A DNA stretch of 64,000 nucleotides from Chloroflexota bacterium. GTDB taxonomy: Bacteria > Chloroflexota > Anaerolineae > Anaerolineales > Anaerolineaceae. Position 1 is the first letter of the stretch. Each line of letters opens with the position of its first letter. The stretch spans positions 434,001-498,000 of the forward strand of contig CP069394.1 of assembly GCA_016887485.1 (NCBI GenBank), read 5' to 3'. Position numbers and translations under genes: made by a program. Below are positions 24,977-32,277 of this stretch, piece after piece. The notes beneath the pieces are model-generated. The model worked only from the letters and a program-made list of their open reading frames with translations. It ran no database searches and had not been told where the DNA came from.

Positions 24977-27222
24977 TGGCAAATAAACCCAAGACAAGCG
25001 GTAAGAAAACAACAGATTCGAAGCAGCCCGGCCTGTTCAAGGACGGTGATTGGCAATCTCAGACTGTGGATGTGTTTCAGCGATTCCTCCGTTATGGCTG
25101 GGACCTTCTGGGGGTTCTGTTATTTGCATTTGCAGCGATTTTGTTGTTGGGCTCGATTGGCGTCACCCAGGGCGCACTGATTTCACCGCTCTCGGACTTT
25201 CTGGCGCGTTGGCTTGGATTGGGACGTTTTCTGCTTGTGGCAGCTCTGGTCGTGATTGCCCTGCAGGTCGTCCGCTGGCGGAAACATCCGCCAGAGCGGG
25301 TGCCATTGGGCAAAATCATCGGCATTGAATTTGCTGTATTCTCTTTGATGGGTCTACTTTCCGTCATTGACGGTGCGACCATTTCTGAGGCTGAAACCGG
25401 TCAGGATTTGGGCGGTCTGGTGGGTTGGGGGATTGCAGAGATCTTCCGTTCAGCGGTCGGTCCCACATTCGCATTCTTAATTCTCTTTATTCTCTTTGGG
25501 ATCGCATTGATCGCAGTGTTGGATCTTGTGCCCAAGTTGGAGAAAGCGGTTGATGCCCGAATCAATGAATCAGCATTGATCAATGAGGAAGGTATTCAGT
25601 TCAGCCGGCAAGCGCCTGCGGTTGTTGCGGAACCAGAAGAAGAACCGGAAGAGCCTGTGGAACAGCCGAAGAAACAGGTTTACCTCCCGCCGGAATTCAG
25701 GAAATCATTTGATACACCTGATATGGCGGACGAGGCGGCTGTGAACCCACAAGAGCGATCAGAAGCCTTGCCCCCGCTAGATCTGCTCCAAAAAGGTGAA
25801 ATATACCGGCCGGATAAGCGCTCAATTAATCTCACGGCTGGGTTGATTGAAAAAACACTGGCGGAATTTGGCATTCCCGCCAAGGTGGTTGGTTTCCGCA
25901 CCGGCCCGACTGTGACCCAGTTTGCGGTTGAACCGGGATATATTGACAAAACAGACGAGGACAAACAAAAGGTCCGTGTTTCACAGATTTCATCCCTGCA
26001 GAGGGACCTGGCTTTAGCGCTTTCCGCTGAGCGGTTGCGGATTGAAGCGCCCGTGCCGGGCAAATCCTATGTGGGTATTGAAATTCCCAATCCGAATGCT
26101 GCTCAGGTCCAGTTGCGGCCGCTGATCGAATCGGAAGAGTTCAGCCGGGTCAATTCTCCTTTGGCATTAACCTTGGGGCGGGATGTGTCCGGGCGACCTG
26201 TTGTGGCTGACCTTTCTACGATGCCGCACCTTTTGATTGCTGGGACGACCGGATCCGGGAAGAGTGTCTGTATCACAGCCCTGACGGCTTGTTTGGTGAT
26301 GAATAACACGCCAGAGGATTTGAAGCTGGCGATGATCGACCCCAAGCGGGTGGAGTTGATGCGCTTCAACGGTATGCCGCATCTGATGGGCAGTGTGGAA
26401 ACGGAAATCGAGCGGATCCTGGGCGTCTTGCGCTGGGCCACCGCTGAGATGGATTACCGTTATAAACTGCTAGAAAAAGCCCGCGCCAGAAACATTGATT
26501 CCTATAACATGAAGATGAAACGGCAGGGGAAGAAAACCTTGCCGAAGATTGTGGTTCTGATTGATGAGCTGGCCGACCTGATGATCTCCGCACCTGACCA
26601 GACGGAACATACCCTGGTGCGCCTGGCGCAAAAAGCCAGAGCGATTGGCATTCACCTGATCGTGGCGACTCAGCGGCCCAGCACCGATGTCGTGACAGGT
26701 TTGATTAAGGCCAACTTCCCGACAAGGATTTCCTTCACGGTTGCATCCTCGATCGATTCCCGGGTTATCCTGGATACCAGCGGTGCAGAAACGCTGCTGG
26801 GTAAGGGCGATATGCTCTTCCTCCATCCCGAAGTTGGGCTGCCCATTCGCGCTCAAGGCGTGATTGTCACGGACAGGGACCTGAACCGAGTGATCCGCTG
26901 GTGGCAGAAGAACGAAGACCAGGGTGAACCACCCAAACAGGACCGTTATGATGATACTGAAGCGCCTCCCTGGGAAGAAAAGGTGGGTATCGGGGATGAT
27001 GAGGATGAGGACGAAGCGCTGATTGATGAGGCTATTGCCCTGATCCGCAAAGAGGGGCATGCCAGTGCATCCTTTTTCCAGCGGCAGCTCCGGGTGGGTT
27101 ACCCGCGGGCAGCCAGGCTGGTGGATCAGTTGGAAGAAAAGGGCATCCTGGGGCCGTCTCAGGGTGGCGGGCGTGAACGTGAGATCCTGATTGAACTGGA
27201 TGATGACAACTCAGAGGAATAA
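24976..27222 (+). CDS. ftsK: DNA translocase FtsK/SpoIIIE
   Basis: This septal DNA pump clears chromosome arms during division and activates XerCD at dif. The 748-residue protein has four hydrophobic helices at the N-terminus (about 35-60, 70-95, 115-135, 160-185), an acidic/proline linker (about 210-265), and the alpha-beta motor: MPHLLIAGTTGSGKSVCITAL (Walker A, about 421-429), DPKRVELMRF, KIVVLIDELADLM (Walker B), and ATQRPSTDVVTGLIKANFPTRI. The gamma domain (about 680-745, with AIALIRKEGHASASFFQRQLRVGYPRA) should read KOPS-type sequences. Start ATG 24976 overlaps the upstream stop by one base. It is at the short end for FtsK, more like SpoIIIE. Confidence 0.96.
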   Translation: MANKPKTSGKKTTDSKQPGLFKDGDWQSQTVDVFQRFLRYGWDLLGVLLFAFAAILLLGSIGVTQGALISPLSDFLARWLGLGRFLLVAALVVIALQVVRWRKHPPERVPLGKIIGIEFAVFSLMGLLSVIDGATISEAETGQDLGGLVGWGIAEIFRSAVGPTFAFLILFILFGIALIAVLDLVPKLEKAVDARINESALINEEGIQFSRQAPAVVAEPEEEPEEPVEQPKKQVYLPPEFRKSFDTPDMADEAAVNPQERSEALPPLDLLQKGEIYRPDKRSINLTAGLIEKTLAEFGIPAKVVGFRTGPTVTQFAVEPGYIDKTDEDKQKVRVSQISSLQRDLALALSAERLRIEAPVPGKSYVGIEIPNPNAAQVQLRPLIESEEFSRVNSPLALTLGRDVSGRPVVADLSTMPHLLIAGTTGSGKSVCITALTACLVMNNTPEDLKLAMIDPKRVELMRFNGMPHLMGSVETEIERILGVLRWATAEMDYRYKLLEKARARNIDSYNMKMKRQGKKTLPKIVVLIDELADLMISAPDQTEHTLVRLAQKARAIGIHLIVATQRPSTDVVTGLIKANFPTRISFTVASSIDSRVILDTSGAETLLGKGDMLFLHPEVGLPIRAQGVIVTDRDLNRVIRWWQKNEDQGEPPKQDRYDDTEAPPWEEKVGIGDDEDEDEALIDEAIALIRKEGHASASFFQRQLRVGYPRAARLVDQLEEKGILGPSQGGGREREILIELDDDNSEE

Positions 27223-27262
27223 GTCTCCGCGGCTACCGAAGACATTGTGATAGACTTAAATT

Positions 27263-27904
27263 ATGACCTTGCCAAACCCCACTGAATCAAAGACATTTAC
27301 CGCGTTTCTACGACGATTATTCGCCGGATGGCTTAATGCCATTGCCGGTTTCTTTCAACGGATTGGTCTTAGACCGAATACCATCACGATTATTGGTGTG
27401 GTGGGCAATATCCTGGCAGGCGTTCTGATTGCTTTTGATAAGCTGACCTGGGGCGGGCTGGTGGCCATGCTGGTGGGCCCGTTGGACGCGCTGGATGGCA
27501 GCCTGGCCAGATTGCGAGGGGAAGAGAGCCGCTTTGGCGCATTCTTCGATTCGGTAACTGACCGTTATTCTGAGATCGTGCTTTATACCGGCCTGCTGAT
27601 TCACTTTTATCATCTGAACAACTGGCGAGGGGCTGTCCTCATCTTCTTTGCCGCTCTGGGATCGGTGATGGTTTCGTATATGCGTGCGAGGGCCGAAGCA
27701 CTGAACTACTCCGCAAAAGTAGGGCTGCTTACAAGGGCAGAACGCTATATCGTCTTGATCCCCGGTATTATCTTTAATTATCCGGAAATTTCCCTCTGGA
27801 TTTTGGCCATTTTGACCCATTTTACAGCCTTTCAGAGGTTCTTTTATGTCCGCAGGCAGGCAGTGAATGCACAGGAGCCTGAAGCGCTAAAGAAAGAAGA
27901 TTAG
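27263..27904 (+). CDS. CDP-alcohol phosphatidyltransferase family protein
   Basis: The 213-residue membrane enzyme belongs to the family that transfers a phosphatidyl group from CDP-diacylglycerol to an alcohol. The diagnostic motif D-x2-D-G-x2-A-R-x8-G-x3-D-x3-D is complete: LDALDGSLARLRGEESRFGAFFDSVTD (given here in parts: DALDGSLARLR, then GAFFDSVTD). Five to six hydrophobic helices surround it. It may make phosphatidylinositol phosphate, phosphatidylglycerol phosphate or archaetidyl-type lipids; the head group cannot be read. It lies one base before lgt, so the pair is probably co-transcribed. Confidence 0.9.
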   Translation: MTLPNPTESKTFTAFLRRLFAGWLNAIAGFFQRIGLRPNTITIIGVVGNILAGVLIAFDKLTWGGLVAMLVGPLDALDGSLARLRGEESRFGAFFDSVTDRYSEIVLYTGLLIHFYHLNNWRGAVLIFFAALGSVMVSYMRARAEALNYSAKVGLLTRAERYIVLIPGIIFNYPEISLWILAILTHFTAFQRFFYVRRQAVNAQEPEALKKED

Positions 27905-27905
27905 C

Positions 27906-28748
27906 ATGGTTGAAGGATTTCAAATTGGACCGCTGACGATCCGCTATTATGCCTTGATATTGTTGGGGGGGATCATTGCAGCAGCGATTTTAAGTTATTA
28001 TCAGGCAAAACGGCAGGGTAAAGACCCGGAAGTCGTATTGGATAGCCTGACCTGGATTGTGCTTGGCGGCGTGATTGGCGCGCGGATCTGGCATATCCTT
28101 ACCCCACCGGCCTCAATGGTGGAGCAGGGGATCACCACCTGGTATTACCTGACACACCCTTTGGATGCGATTGCGATCTGGAAGGGCGGCCTGGGCATCC
28201 CTGGTGCAATTGCCGGTGGTGCACTGGCTTTTTACCTTTACGCGAAGAAGCGCAAACTTCAATTTGGTGCTTGGGCGGATGTTTTTGCCCCAGGCCTGGC
28301 GTTGGGACAGGCCATTGGTCGCTGGGGGAACTTCGTCAACCAGGAGGTTTATGGCAGCCCTTCGACCTTACCCTGGGCGATCACAATTGAACCGGCTTAC
28401 CGTTTACCGCAGTTTAAGGACGTGGCGACCTATCATCCACTCTTCCTTTACGAATCCATTTTCAACCTGTTAAATATGGTTTTCCTGTTGTGGTTTTCCC
28501 GCAAATATGCGGACAAGCTCAAGGGCGGGGATGTGTTCCTGACCTATCTGATCTCCTACCCAGTATTCCGCTTTTTAATGGAGTTCCTCAGGTTGGATAA
28601 CAGCCTGGTCGGCGGCATCAATGCCAACCAGACCCTGATGCTGGTCATCGCAGTGGCTTCGGCTGGGTTCCTGTTCTGGCGGCACAAGAGAGATAAACAA
28701 GAATCGGCTGATGATGGTTCCTCAGACGATCTGAACAGCGAAAAATAA
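27906..28748 (+). CDS. lgt: Prolipoprotein diacylglyceryl transferase
   Basis: Lgt attaches diacylglycerol to the lipobox cysteine of lipoproteins in the membrane. The 280-residue protein has seven hydrophobic helices and the signature GRWGNFVNQEVYGSP, in which Arg, Asn and Glu are needed for catalysis. The N-terminal IRYYALILLGGI and the C-terminal RFLMEFLRLDN segments also match the family. It would process the LLTGC lipoprotein encoded at 16.6 kb. The starting ATG comes one base after the upstream stop. Usual length, no anomalies. Confidence 0.96.
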   Translation: MVEGFQIGPLTIRYYALILLGGIIAAAILSYYQAKRQGKDPEVVLDSLTWIVLGGVIGARIWHILTPPASMVEQGITTWYYLTHPLDAIAIWKGGLGIPGAIAGGALAFYLYAKKRKLQFGAWADVFAPGLALGQAIGRWGNFVNQEVYGSPSTLPWAITIEPAYRLPQFKDVATYHPLFLYESIFNLLNMVFLLWFSRKYADKLKGGDVFLTYLISYPVFRFLMEFLRLDNSLVGGINANQTLMLVIAVASAGFLFWRHKRDKQESADDGSSDDLNSEK

Positions 28749-28775
28749 TCAGCAAAGAAGATTTTAGGAAAAAGC

Positions 28776-29525
28776 ATGTCAAAGATCACATTTTTAGGAA
28801 CAGCCAGTGCAGTACCTGATGCAACGCATCACAATGCCCATTTCATTCTTGAATCCGGCCAGCGAAAGGTGCTGGTTGATTGCTCAGGTAATCCGATTGT
28901 TCGGCTGGAACAGGCTGGGGTGGACCCATTGGCGCTGACAGATGTGATCCTGACTCATTTCCACCCGGACCATGTCAATGGCCTGCCGTTGATGTTGATG
29001 GACTTGTGGCTGATGGGCCGGAAACAGCCTTTGACCCTCCACGGCCAAGAAGCAAATCTGGAAAAAGTTCAAAAGTTGATGGCCTTGTTTGAGTGGGAAG
29101 CCTGGACAGGTTGTTACCCGGTTGAACTTCATGCCCTGCCACCTGAAGAAATGGCACCCGTCATTGCGGATGAGGAATTGACCATCATGGCCTCACCGGT
29201 TTGCCATATGATCCCTGCCATTGGTCTGCAGATGATGATGCCGGAAGGAATTGTTACTTATTCGACCGACACCAGTCCTTGCGATCCGGTCATCCGGCTG
29301 GCAATGGGGGCCAATGTGCTGATCCATGAAGCTGCAGGGTTCGCAGCAGGACATACCAGCGCGGCTCAGGCTGGCGAGGTAGCGGCTCAAGCGGGGGTTG
29401 ATACCCTGGTGCTGATCCACTATTCACCCCAAGCTGATCCGGAAGAACTGGCTGCTGAAGCCGGCATGACATTCAATGGTGATGTTCTGGTTGCAGAAGA
29501 TTTAATGGCGCTGGAATTGAATTAA
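28776..29525 (+). CDS. Metallo-beta-lactamase fold hydrolase (RNase Z/ribonuclease-like)
   Basis: The 249-residue protein has the MBL fold metal site: THFHPDHVNGLP (HxHxDH, about residues 68-73), a later His in SPVCHMIP, Asp in TYSTDTSPCDPV, and a C-terminal LIHYSP with the final His. The start FLGTASAVPDATHHNAHFIL matches the RNase Z / AtsA-like subgroup. The long exosite arm of true RNase Z is not obvious, so I stop at the family level. It is convergent with the HNH gene 23 bases beyond its stop. Confidence 0.85.
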   Translation: MSKITFLGTASAVPDATHHNAHFILESGQRKVLVDCSGNPIVRLEQAGVDPLALTDVILTHFHPDHVNGLPLMLMDLWLMGRKQPLTLHGQEANLEKVQKLMALFEWEAWTGCYPVELHALPPEEMAPVIADEELTIMASPVCHMIPAIGLQMMMPEGIVTYSTDTSPCDPVIRLAMGANVLIHEAAGFAAGHTSAAQAGEVAAQAGVDTLVLIHYSPQADPEELAAEAGMTFNGDVLVAEDLMALELN

Positions 29526-29548
29526 ACTTTCCCCCAAGAAATTAAGTA

Positions 29549-30052
29549 CTACCAACCAACCAGGAATTCCTGCCATTCCTGGGTTTCGTGCGTGTGTTTA
29601 CCAAAGAGGTAAACAGCGGTGCTGGGTGGGGCCTGAGGTTTGCGCAGCGGCACCATTCCGGATTGTTCTGGAGTCATGCCGCCTTTGAGATGGTTGCATC
29701 GGGAACAGGCTGTGACCACATTGCTCCAGGTGGTTTCTCCACCCATGTGCCTGGGAATGACATGGTCAATGGTTAGTGTATTGGTCTGCCGGCCGCAATA
29801 TTGACAGGTGAAATTATCGCGTCGGAAGATCTCCTTGCGGGTCAGTTTTACGATGGGGCGGGGGCGTTTGACCATCCGGTTCAGCCGGATGACGGAGGGC
29901 AGGGGAAAGACTTCGGAAACGCTATGGATGACTCCTCGACCATTCATCACCAGTGTGGCTTTCTCGGCCAGGACCATATTGATTGCTCGGTACGTCGAGG
30001 TGATGTTGATGGGTTGGAAATTAGCGTTTAAAACTAATACCGGTTCATTCAT
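29549..30052 (-). CDS. HNH endonuclease family protein
   Basis: The 167-residue protein has a complete HNH nuclease motif: CQYCGRQTNTLTIDHVIPRHMGGE, then WSNVVTACSRCNHLKGG. The two CxxC pairs (CQYC, CSRC) bind structural zinc, and the DH/N residues form the nuclease centre. The N-terminal half has the strand pattern VLNANFQPINITSTYRAI, typical of the housekeeping HNH family found across Actinobacteria, Cyanobacteria and Chloroflexota. It is not associated with a methylase or phage genes here. Its cellular role is unknown. Confidence 0.88.
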   Translation of the reverse strand: MNEPVLVLNANFQPINITSTYRAINMVLAEKATLVMNGRGVIHSVSEVFPLPSVIRLNRMVKRPRPIVKLTRKEIFRRDNFTCQYCGRQTNTLTIDHVIPRHMGGETTWSNVVTACSRCNHLKGGMTPEQSGMVPLRKPQAPPSTAVYLFGKHTHETQEWQEFLVGW

Positions 30053-30162
30053 GGCACACCAGATTTGATTATATCAGCTTTGGAACGCTTGGCGTGAAAG
30101 TGATTGATTTTGAAAGCGCACCTTTTTTAATGAGTGGGACTGTAATTTCCTCAAATTCCCGT

Positions 30163-30270
30163 TATAATTATCCTATGAGAAGTAATTCATTTAATTATTA
30201 CGCCTAGTTAAAAGTTGCACCCGTCAAGGGCAGAGAACGCGCCTTGATTGACGGGCGCGTTTTATTTTTG
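30163..30270 (+). promoter_or_regulatory. Candidate transcription attenuator of tyrS
   Basis: A perfect TATAAT (30163-30168) places the transcription start near 30175, the A of an ATG. The leader then encodes a 10-residue peptide with Tyr-Tyr. Downstream, CCCGTCAAGG (30220-30229) can pair with CCTTGATTGACGGG (30242-30255), while AACGCGCC (30236-30243) can instead pair with GGCGCGTT (30254-30261), which runs into TTATTTTTG as a terminator. The two stems share bases and exclude each other. Ribosome stalling at the Tyr codons would favour the antiterminator. No T-box consensus is seen. Confidence 0.68.
30175..30207 (+). CDS. Leader peptide with tandem tyrosine codons
   Basis: The short frame reads MRSNSFNYYA then TAG. 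TAT and TAC codons are adjacent (30196-30201), just before the stop, the layout of classic amino-acid leader peptides. It has no upstream ribosome-binding site; the predicted transcript starts at or next to the ATG, so it would be leaderless, as known for leader peptides in Actinobacteria. Its in-frame placement before a tyrosyl-tRNA synthetase gene is the main support. Confidence 0.6.
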   Translation: MRSNSFNYYA

Positions 30271-30312
30271 CCCTATAGTTTTTATTGGATGCGTTTGTTT
30301 CAGGAGGCAACA

Positions 30313-31524
30313 ATGAACATTGACCAACAAGTAGCATATTTGATGCGGGGAACCGATTATGGTGATGACACCACCCGCAAGATGATGGAAAAAGAACTGC
30401 GGGAACGGCTGATCCTGGCAGAAAAAGAAGGACGGCCGCTGCGCATTTATTGTGGTTATGACCCAACTAAACCTGACCTGCATATTGGCCATACAGTGAC
30501 CATGCGGAAGCTGCGCCAGTTCCAGGAATTGGGCCACCATGTGATCTTTCTAATCGGGACCTATACCTCCCTGATCGGCGATCCTTCGGATAAGGACAAA
30601 CTGCGCCCCGTGCTCACCCAGGAACAGGTCCAGGCGAATGCTGAGACCTATGCCACCCAGGCCTTCAAGGTTCTGGACCGGGAAAAGACCGATTTGCGCT
30701 ATAACGCAGAATGGCTGGATGACCTGATGCTTAAGGACATGATCTATATGGCATCCAATTTCACCATTCAGCAATTCCTGACCCGTGAGAATTTCCGCAA
30801 ACGTTGGGATAAGGACGAGCCGGTCTACTTCCACGAGCTGTTCTATGCGATCTTGCAGGGTTACGACGCCTATAAGCTGGATACGGATGTCCAGGTGGGC
30901 GGCACCGATCAGATGTTCAATATCATGACCGCCGGCCGGAAGATCATGGCCTATTTTGATAAGAAACCAAATATCGGCATCATCCTGCCAATTCTCCCCG
31001 GCACGGATGGGGAATTGAAGATGAGCAAGTCCCTTGGCAACGATATCCCCCTGGAGACGACCCCTGAGGATATGTTCGGCAAGGTGATGAGCATTCCGGA
31101 TAAGGCGATGGGCAGCTACAGCCGCCTAGTGACCCGCTGGACCAATGAGCAGGTTGAAGCCTTTGAAAAGGCGATGGAAAATGGGGATCTGCATCCCCGT
31201 GATGCCAAGATGGAATTGGCAAAGGAGATCACTTCTGCTTTCTTCGGTGATGAACCCGCCGAACACGCCAAGACAGAATTCATCAACATGTTCCAGAAGG
31301 GCGACATGCCTGATGAGATTCCTGAGTTCCACCCTGAAGGAGAGCCGGTTCTGTTGGATGTGCTGGTGGATAGCAGCCTGGTGAAGAGCAAAAGTCAGGC
31401 CCGGCGATTGATCCAGCAAAATGGTGTGAAGATTGACGGCGAGGCAGTTACAGATCCTTTTATGATTCTCTCTGTTGGTTCCATTGTTCAGGTTGGCAAG
31501 CGCCGCTTTGTCAAAGTGATCTGA
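30313..31524 (+). CDS. tyrS: Tyrosyl-tRNA synthetase
   Basis: TyrRS charges tRNA-Tyr. The 403-residue class I enzyme has HIGH as PDLHIGHTV near residue 55, the KMSKS loop as LKMSKSLGND near 235, and a C-terminal S4 RNA-binding domain (VDSSLVKSKSQARRLIQQNG, about 345-364). The motifs and length (about 400 residues rather than 420) put it in the TyrRZ-like group. ATG 30313 has AGGAGG six bases upstream; an in-frame start at 30244 lies inside the attenuator stem and is rejected. A strong terminator follows 19 bases after the stop. Confidence 0.97.
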   Translation: MNIDQQVAYLMRGTDYGDDTTRKMMEKELRERLILAEKEGRPLRIYCGYDPTKPDLHIGHTVTMRKLRQFQELGHHVIFLIGTYTSLIGDPSDKDKLRPVLTQEQVQANAETYATQAFKVLDREKTDLRYNAEWLDDLMLKDMIYMASNFTIQQFLTRENFRKRWDKDEPVYFHELFYAILQGYDAYKLDTDVQVGGTDQMFNIMTAGRKIMAYFDKKPNIGIILPILPGTDGELKMSKSLGNDIPLETTPEDMFGKVMSIPDKAMGSYSRLVTRWTNEQVEAFEKAMENGDLHPRDAKMELAKEITSAFFGDEPAEHAKTEFINMFQKGDMPDEIPEFHPEGEPVLLDVLVDSSLVKSKSQARRLIQQNGVKIDGEAVTDPFMILSVGSIVQVGKRRFVKVI

Positions 31525-31542
31525 GAATAGAAATTTATGGAG

Positions 31543-31573
31543 AAAAAGGACTGCGAAAGCAGTCCTTTTTTTT
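31543..31573 (+). terminator. Terminator of tyrS
   Basis: AAAAAGGACTGC (31543-31554), loop GAAA, GCAGTCCTTTTT (31559-31570), followed by more Ts. Confidence 0.95.
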
Positions 31574-31618
31574 GTTAACCCTTTAGGGAGTTGAGGGCGG
31601 AACGCCCGAAACAGAAAA

Positions 31619-31637
31619 CCACCGGCTAAGCCGGTGG
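31619..31637 (+). repeat. Left subterminal hairpin of the IS200-type element
   Basis: Perfect 8-bp stem CCACCGGC/GCCGGTGG with loop TAA. It closely resembles the right-end hairpin and is probably bound by the transposase. Confidence 0.75.
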
Positions 31638-31658
31638 AAGCCAAAGGCTTATAGGAAA

Positions 31659-31716
31659 GAAATCACTCCGGTAGAATGGCAGATGTTCAAGCCGCCAAAC
31701 GGAAAGGAGTGATTTC
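31659..31716 (+). promoter_or_regulatory. Inverted repeat that can mask the tnpA ribosome-binding site
   Basis: GAAATCACTCC (31659-31669) is perfectly complementary to GGAGTGATTTC (31706-31716), which contains the GGAG ribosome-binding site and ends one base before the tnpA ATG. In IS200, a similar 5'-leader stem represses transposase translation. Confidence 0.75.
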
Positions 31717-31717
31717 T

Positions 31718-32167
31718 ATGGTTAAGAGTCTAGCACACACAAAATGGATGTGTAAATATCATATAGTATTTACGCCAAAATATAGAAGGAAGATTGTGTA
31801 AGCCAAGTACAAAGAGAGCATAGTGGAGATAATAAGAGATCTATGCAAATGGAAAGGTGTAGAGATCATAGAGGGGACAGCGATGATAGATCATATTCAT
31901 CTGCTCGTATCAATCCCCCCGAAGTACAGTGTATCAAGCTTCATGGGATACCTGAAAGGGAAGAGTGCTCTGATGATATTTGATCGACATGGGAATCTGA
32001 AGTACAAGTATGGGAATCGGCATTTCTGGTCGAGAGGATACTCTGTGAGCACGGTGGGGTTGAACGAAGCGACCATAGCGAAGTATGTGAGGGAGCAAGA
32101 GAAACACGACCAGATGACGGATAAGATCACAACGAAAGAAGCAGAAGACCCCTTTAGGGGTAGCTAG
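31718..32167 (+). pseudogene. tnpA: IS200-type transposase TnpA with an in-frame stop
   Basis: Read through, the 149-codon frame gives a typical Y1 (HUH) transposase: MVKSLAHTKWMCKYHIVFTP and PKYRRKIV, then a TAA stop at codon 28 (31799-31801), then AKYKESIVEIIRDLCKWKGVE and IIEGTAMIDHIHLLVSIPPK with the HUH motif as HIH, a PPKYSVSSFMGYLKGKSALM segment, YKYGNRHFWSRGYSV, and the candidate catalytic Tyr in KYVREQEKHD. Everything except the stop is intact, and a full homologue would carry Tyr or a similar residue there. So the gene was disabled recently, or is a copy mobilised in trans. AAAGGAG precedes the ATG at 31718. Confidence 0.85.
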
Positions 32168-32200
32168 GTAATCGGTGCACCAGGCTTGAACGAAGTGAAA

Positions 32201-32220
32201 GCGGCACCTTGAGGTGCCGC
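32201..32220 (+). repeat. Hairpin in the right flank of the IS200-type element
   Basis: GCGGCACC-TTGA-GGTGCCGC, a perfect 8-bp stem. A shorter one, GACCC-TTATA-GGGTC, follows at 32229-32243. Confidence 0.7.
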
Positions 32221-32245
32221 AAGTAAAAGACCCTTATAGGGTCAG

Positions 32246-32277
32246 GTCAAGCCACCCGCTATGCGGGTGGTCTTGAC
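32246..32277 (+). repeat. Right subterminal hairpin of the IS200-type element
   Basis: GTCAAG at 32246-32251 pairs with CTTGAC at 32272-32277, and CCACCCGC with GCGGGTGG inside, loop TAT, one unpaired T. Its last base is the first of the stop codon of the convergent SEDS-PBP gene. Confidence 0.75.

Larger units (their letters stand above)
31576..32277 (+). mobile_element. IS200/IS605-type insertion element (tnpA only), decayed
   Basis: The element spans roughly from just past the tyrS terminator to the stop codon of the cell-wall gene at 32277. It holds a single IS200-like transposase gene without tnpB. The ends carry similar imperfect-palindromic hairpins, as expected for elements moved by HUH/Y1 transposases: CCACCGGC-TAA-GCCGGTGG (31619-31637) at the left and CCACCCGC-TAT-GCGGGTGG inside GTCAAG/CTTGAC (32246-32277) at the right. 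There are no terminal inverted repeats or visible target duplication, in line with the family. The outer boundaries are estimated, since these elements make no duplication to mark them. Confidence 0.82.

Noticed and set aside
30160-30312. T-box riboswitch upstream of tyrS
   Set aside because: The AGGGTGGNACCGCG T-box core and specifier stem are not present; the leader-peptide model fits better.
31576-32277. Hairpin series as a CRISPR array or REP family
   Set aside because: The repeats differ in sequence, are not regularly spaced, and are explained by the ends of an IS200-type element.
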